Shown here: positions 6,030-8,492 of the stretch, piece by piece
How the letters are laid out: every line of letters begins with the position of its first letter
Position numbering within the stretch: position 1 is the stretch's first letter
NCBI GenBank assembly: GCA_026982145.1
Contig: JALSHQ010000389.1
Location: 1-8,492, forward strand
From: Gammaproteobacteria bacterium
Lineage (GTDB): Bacteria > Pseudomonadota > Gammaproteobacteria > SZUA-140
DNA: 8,492 nucleotides
Direction of reading: 5' to 3'
Made by a program: the position numbers and the translations under genes
The notes under the pieces: model-generated
What the model was told of the DNA's origin: nothing
The model's database searches: none
What the model saw: the letters and a program-made list of their open reading frames with translations, nothing else

Positions 6030-6058
6030 TGTGGCGTGCTGTTTCGTGGAAAGCCACA
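6030..6058. repeat. Inverted repeat in the purT-metY intergenic region
   Basis: TGTGGC (6030-6035) and GCCACA (6053-6058) are perfect inverted arms 17 bases apart. They lie about 50 bases before the metY start. This could be an operator for an unknown dimeric regulator or a leader hairpin. It does not resemble a MetJ box (AGACGTCT) or a SAM riboswitch. Confidence 0.35.
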
Positions 6059-6066
6059 ATGAAAGC

Positions 6067-6084
6067 GGCTAAGATGGTGGCTAA
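6067..6084 (+). repeat. Tandem GGCTAA repeats before the metY ribosome site
   Basis: GGCTAA occurs at 6067-6072 and again at 6079-6084, twelve bases apart, just over one helical turn. Both lie in the short leader before the ribosome site at 6096-6102. It may be chance or a pair of binding half-sites. Confidence 0.2.
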
Positions 6085-6107
6085 ATTTATTGGTAGAGGG
6101 GGTTATG

Positions 6108-7379
6108 ATGAAGCTGGAGTCACTGGCATTACACCACGGGTATGAGTCTGAAGCGACCACAAAGGCGGCGGCTGTGCCGATCTACCAAACGACCAGCTAC
6201 ACCTTTGATGACACTCAGCACGGCGCAGACCTGTTTGATCTAAAAGTGGCGGGCAACATCTATACCCGCATTATGAACCCGACCAGCTCGGTGCTGGAGC
6301 AGCGCGTTGCTGAAATGGAGGGGGGCATCGGCGGGCTTGCGCTGGCCTCTGGCATGGCGGCAATCACTTATGCGATCCAGACGATTACCAGTGTGGGGGA
6401 GAACATTGTCTCGACCTCACAACTTTACGGCGGCACCTATAACCTTTTTAAACATAGCTTTCCACGCCAGGGCATTGAGGTGCGGATGGCTTCGCATGAT
6501 GATTTTGAGGCGATTGAAAAACTGATCGACGATCAAACACGTGCGATTTTTTGTGAATCAATCGGTAACCCTGCGGGCAACATTGTTGATATTGAAAGGC
6601 TGGCTGAGATTGCCCATCGCCACGGTGTGCCTGTGATTGTCGATAACACAGTGGCGACCCCTTATCTCTGCCGCCCATTCGATTTTGGTGCGGATATTGT
6701 TGTGCACTCGCTGACTAAATACATTGGTGGGCATGGCACCTCAGTGGGCGGCATCATTGTTGACTCAGGCAAGTTTGATTGGGTCAAAAACAGTGACCGC
6801 TTTGCAATACTCAATGAGCCAGACCCCTCTTATCACGGTGTGATTTATACGGAGGCGCTGGGTGAGGCGGCATATATTGGGCGCGCACGGGTGGTGCCAT
6901 TGCGGAACATGGGGGCGGCGATTTCGCCGATGAACGCCTTTTTGATTCTGCAAGGGCTAGAGACCTTAGGGCTTAGGATTGAACGCCACTGCGATAACGC
7001 CGAAGCGGTTGCGGCGTGGTTACAACAGCACCCTAAAATTACCTGGGTTAATTACGCAACACTGGCCGATAGCCCTTACCGTGAAATGGCAAAGAAAATT
7101 ACAAAGGGCAAAGCTTCCGGAATCCTGAGTTTTGGTATCGAAGGGGGCAAGGAGGCGGGCGCTCGTTTTATCGATGCGCTTGAGATGATCTTGCGGTTGG
7201 TTAATATCGGTGACGCCAAATCACTCGCCTGCCACCCGGCCACCACGACCCATCGCCAGCTCGCGCCCGATGAGTTAAAGAGTGCCGGTGTGAGTGAGGA
7301 CCTGGTGAGAATCTCAGTGGGGATCGAGCACAAGGAAGATATCATCGCAGACATCAGTCAAGCGTTAGAAAAGGTTTAA
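6108..7379 (+). CDS. metY: O-acetylhomoserine aminocarboxypropyltransferase (O-acetylhomoserine sulfhydrylase)
   Basis: This cytoplasmic PLP enzyme of the Cys/Met metabolism family joins O-acetylhomoserine with sulfide to give homocysteine, the direct sulfhydrylation route to methionine. It has 423 residues, normal for the MetY group. Motifs in order: AVPIYQTTSYTF (22-33), YTRIMNPTSSVLEQRVA (52-68) for cofactor phosphate contact by the partner subunit, SGMAA (81-85), SQLYGGTYNLF (104-114), VDNTVATPYLCRP (178-190) with D179 contacting the PLP nitrogen, and HSLTKYIGGHG (200-210) with the Schiff-base lysine K204. The long insertion after the lysine and the LGLRIERHCDNA segment favour the O-acetylhomoserine group over cystathionine enzymes. 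The ATG at 6108 is five bases from GAGGGGG (6096-6102); the ATG at 6105 is too close. Substrate choice (acetyl versus succinyl) is inferred. Confidence 0.93.
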   Translation: MKLESLALHHGYESEATTKAAAVPIYQTTSYTFDDTQHGADLFDLKVAGNIYTRIMNPTSSVLEQRVAEMEGGIGGLALASGMAAITYAIQTITSVGENIVSTSQLYGGTYNLFKHSFPRQGIEVRMASHDDFEAIEKLIDDQTRAIFCESIGNPAGNIVDIERLAEIAHRHGVPVIVDNTVATPYLCRPFDFGADIVVHSLTKYIGGHGTSVGGIIVDSGKFDWVKNSDRFAILNEPDPSYHGVIYTEALGEAAYIGRARVVPLRNMGAAISPMNAFLILQGLETLGLRIERHCDNAEAVAAWLQQHPKITWVNYATLADSPYREMAKKITKGKASGILSFGIEGGKEAGARFIDALEMILRLVNIGDAKSLACHPATTTHRQLAPDELKSAGVSEDLVRISVGIEHKEDIIADISQALEKV

Positions 7380-7385
7380 CCTGCT

Positions 7386-7414
7386 GCTCGCCCCTGTCAA
7401 TGCAGGCGGCGAGC
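7386..7414 (+). terminator. GC-rich hairpin after metY
   Basis: GCTCGCC (7386-7392) pairs with GGCGAGC (7408-7414). CCTG (7393-7396) pairs with CAGG (7403-7406), with one bulged C (7407) and the loop TCAATG. It starts six bases after the metY stop but has no T-run, so it may act as a 3' stabiliser or a non-canonical terminator. Confidence 0.45.
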
Positions 7415-7423
7415 CGCTACAAT
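7394..7423 (+). promoter_or_regulatory. Possible promoter of the cyclophilin gene
   Basis: CTGTCA (7394-7399), an 18-base gap and TACAAT (7418-7423) give a sigma-70-like pair with a good -10. It overlaps the hairpin after metY. Transcription would start near 7430, at the second hairpin. Confidence 0.35.
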
Positions 7424-7454
7424 GCGTACCCCAAGGGCACTTCCTTCGGGGCGC
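7424..7454 (+). promoter_or_regulatory. Second bulged hairpin, in the leader of the cyclophilin gene
   Basis: CCCC (7429-7432) pairs with GGGG (7448-7451). AAGG (7433-7436) pairs with CCTT (7443-7446), with a bulged C (7447) and the loop GCACTT. GCG (7424-7426) and CGC (7452-7454) can extend it. There is no T-run, and the next start is about 40 bases downstream. It may shape the ppiB-type mRNA leader. Confidence 0.4.
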
Positions 7455-7491
7455 GCAACTAATACTTAAGATTGATAGAGTGGAGATCGGA

Positions 7492-8013
7492 ATGGTTATT
7501 TTTTCAACGTCGCATGGTGATATCACCATCGAAATGTTCCCCAACGAAGCACCGATTACGGTCGAGAACTTCCTTAAGTATGTCGATGATGGCTATTTTG
7601 ATGGCACCATTTTTCATCGCGTGATCCCCGGTTTTATGTTGCAGGGCGGTGGTTTCACTGCGGAGATGGAGCAGAAAGAGACGCGCGATCAGATCAAAAA
7701 CGAGGCTGACAACGGCCTGAAAAACGAGCGCGGCACCCTCTCAATGGCACGCACAGCGGTGGTTGATAGCGCGACTTCTCAGTTTTTCCTCAATTTGGTT
7801 AAAAACGATTTCCTTGATAACGGTAGCCGTGATTTCGGTTATGCCGTCTTTGCCAAAGTAGTCGATGGCATGGATGTGGCGGATGAGATTGCCAAAGTAG
7901 AGACCGGAAATAAAAATGGCCACCAAAATGTGCCGCTTGAGCCGGTGGTGATTAATTCGGCGCGTCGAGTTGATGCGCCGGCTGAAGAGGCGCGGGGTGA
8001 TGAGGGCTGTTAA
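7492..8013 (+). CDS. ppiB: Cyclophilin-type peptidyl-prolyl cis-trans isomerase, cytosolic
   Basis: The enzyme speeds cis-trans isomerisation of proline peptide bonds during folding. The 173 residues have no signal peptide, so this is the cytosolic PpiB type (E. coli 164). Motifs in order: APITVENFLKYVDDGYFDGTIFHRVIPGFMLQGG (20-53) with catalytic R43, plus F48 and Q51; GTLSMART; SATSQFFLNL; and FGYAVFAKVVDGMDVADEI. As in other bacterial PpiB proteins, the tryptophan linked to cyclosporin sensitivity in human cyclophilin A is not seen. The C-terminus carries a short extra tail (RVDAPAEEARGDEGC) that looks unconserved. The ATG at 7492 follows GGAG (7482-7485) by six bases and puts MVIFSTSHGDI at the N-terminus, typical for the family. 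A strong terminator follows. Confidence 0.94.
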   Translation: MVIFSTSHGDITIEMFPNEAPITVENFLKYVDDGYFDGTIFHRVIPGFMLQGGGFTAEMEQKETRDQIKNEADNGLKNERGTLSMARTAVVDSATSQFFLNLVKNDFLDNGSRDFGYAVFAKVVDGMDVADEIAKVETGNKNGHQNVPLEPVVINSARRVDAPAEEARGDEGC

Positions 8014-8047
8014 CTCGAGTCGTTGTAAGTGAAACTTGAGTTTGAAG

Positions 8048-8072
8048 AAGGCGCTTTTATGGCGCCTTTTTT
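8048..8072 (+). terminator. Intrinsic terminator of the cyclophilin gene
   Basis: AAGGCGC (8048-8054) pairs with GCGCCTT (8062-8068) around a seven-base loop and runs into further T's to 8072. This is a canonical rho-independent terminator 34 bases after the stop. Confidence 0.92.
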
Positions 8073-8123
8073 ATACGTGTGATGCCGCTCTTCCCCAAAA
8101 TCATATGCCATTTTTTATGTTCT

Positions 8124-8142
8124 GAAGAGTCTCTTCTTTTTT
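8124..8142 (+). terminator. Small second terminator-like hairpin
   Basis: GAAG (8124-8127) pairs with CTTC (8133-8136) around the loop AGTCT, followed by six T's. The stem is short, so it could at most back up the stronger terminator at 8048-8072. I see no clear terminator for the opposing minus-strand kinase gene in the gene-free stretch 8014-8181. Confidence 0.35.
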
Positions 8143-8181
8143 GTGGCTGAGAGTGCTGTGCGCGATCTTTTGGGAAAGGGG

Positions 8182-8492
8182 TTAATCCCACACCAACGGT
8201 GGCTCACCCATCAGTGCGGCCTGTTCGCGCAGCGCTAGGATGTGTTCATCCCAGTAACGCCCTGAATTAAACCACGGGAACGCCTGCGGAAAGGCAGGGT
8301 CGTTCCAGCGGCGAGCGATCCATGCGGCGTAGTGCATCATTCTTAAGGTGCGCAGCGCTTCGAGCAGGTGCAGTTCTCTTGGGTCAAATTCGCGGAACTC
8401 GATGTAGCCGTTTAGAAAATCGGCGAGACGTGCGGTCATGTAGGGGCGGTCGCCGGAGAGAAACATCCAGATGTCCTGAATTGCGGGCCCCA
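8182..8492 (-). CDS. srkA: Stress response kinase A (SrkA/YihE/RdoA) type, C-terminal part only
   Basis: SrkA is a cytoplasmic kinase of the choline-kinase-like fold linked to envelope stress and protection from stress-induced death in E. coli (328 residues there). Only the last 103 codons are visible, and the frame is open to the right edge. It begins GPAIQDIWMFLSGDR, the segment following the catalytic/metal-binding aspartates in this family. FNGYIEFREFDPRELHLLEALRTLRMMHYAAWIARRWNDPAFPQAFPWF and the RYWDEHILALREQ segment follow, closely matching the family's conserved C-terminus. The methionine before FLSGDR is internal, not the start. The gene is convergent with the cyclophilin gene. Confidence 0.9.
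   Translation of the reverse strand, partial: GPAIQDIWMFLSGDRPYMTARLADFLNGYIEFREFDPRELHLLEALRTLRMMHYAAWIARRWNDPAFPQAFPWFNSGRYWDEHILALREQAALMGEPPLVWD

Noticed and set aside
6010..6030. Possible PurR operator before purT
   Set aside because: Only a partial GCAA-CG match is present and the second half-site is absent, so it does not support a PurR box.
5955..6107. SAM riboswitch or MetJ box before metY
   Set aside because: No AGACGTCT-like repeats and no SAM riboswitch core can be recognised in this 153-base region.
7076..7354. Minus-strand ORF inside metY
   Set aside because: It is antisense to a conserved part of metY and has no ribosome site or motif.
1..8492. Mobile elements, CRISPR arrays, tRNA or rRNA genes
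   Set aside because: Looking along both strands I found no transposase or integrase motifs, no regularly spaced repeats and no tRNA cloverleaf.

Overview
The window reads as ordinary chromosome from a gammaproteobacterium of about 50% GC. The recognisable genes are housekeeping: prmA, purT, an O-acetylhomoserine sulfhydrylase, a cytosolic cyclophilin and an srkA-type kinase. Between them lie several lineage-specific genes. I see no tRNA, rRNA, CRISPR array, insertion sequence or phage gene. The species cannot be named from sequence alone.

Left part (1-1552). The 5' two thirds of prmA run off the left edge on the minus strand. Divergent from it is a gene for an 88-residue protein with two membrane segments (726-992). 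Next is a gene for a small exported protein of unknown family (1145-1498). Its upstream region carries a perfect 12-base inverted repeat whose second arm covers the end of the Shine-Dalgarno and the start codon. A minus-strand ORF (1550-1828) looks like a drug/metabolite transporter (EamA/DMT) that has lost its middle in frame.

Middle (1855-4740). A minus-strand gene (1962-2651) encodes a short DUF1631-like protein. It is divergent from an HDOD signalling gene (2812-3720), and the two share a 160-base control region. A gene for an exported protein with a coiled-coil tail (3868-4737) follows and is convergent with purT.

Right part (4752-8492). purT (minus) and a metY-type sulfhydrylase gene (plus) diverge from a 153-base intergenic region. 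metY is followed by a pair of look-alike hairpins and then by a ppiB-type peptidyl-prolyl isomerase gene with a clear intrinsic terminator. The 3' end of an srkA (yihE)-type kinase gene enters from the right edge on the minus strand.

How the genes relate: most appear to be single transcription units. purT (purine synthesis from formate) and metY (sulfur assimilation into homocysteine) both touch one-carbon/methionine metabolism, but a functional link is only inference. The least ordinary points are the structured leader at 1066-1146, the shrunken transporter, the short DUF1631 protein opposite an HDOD gene, and the paired hairpins at 7386-7454. No clear new multi-gene system is present.
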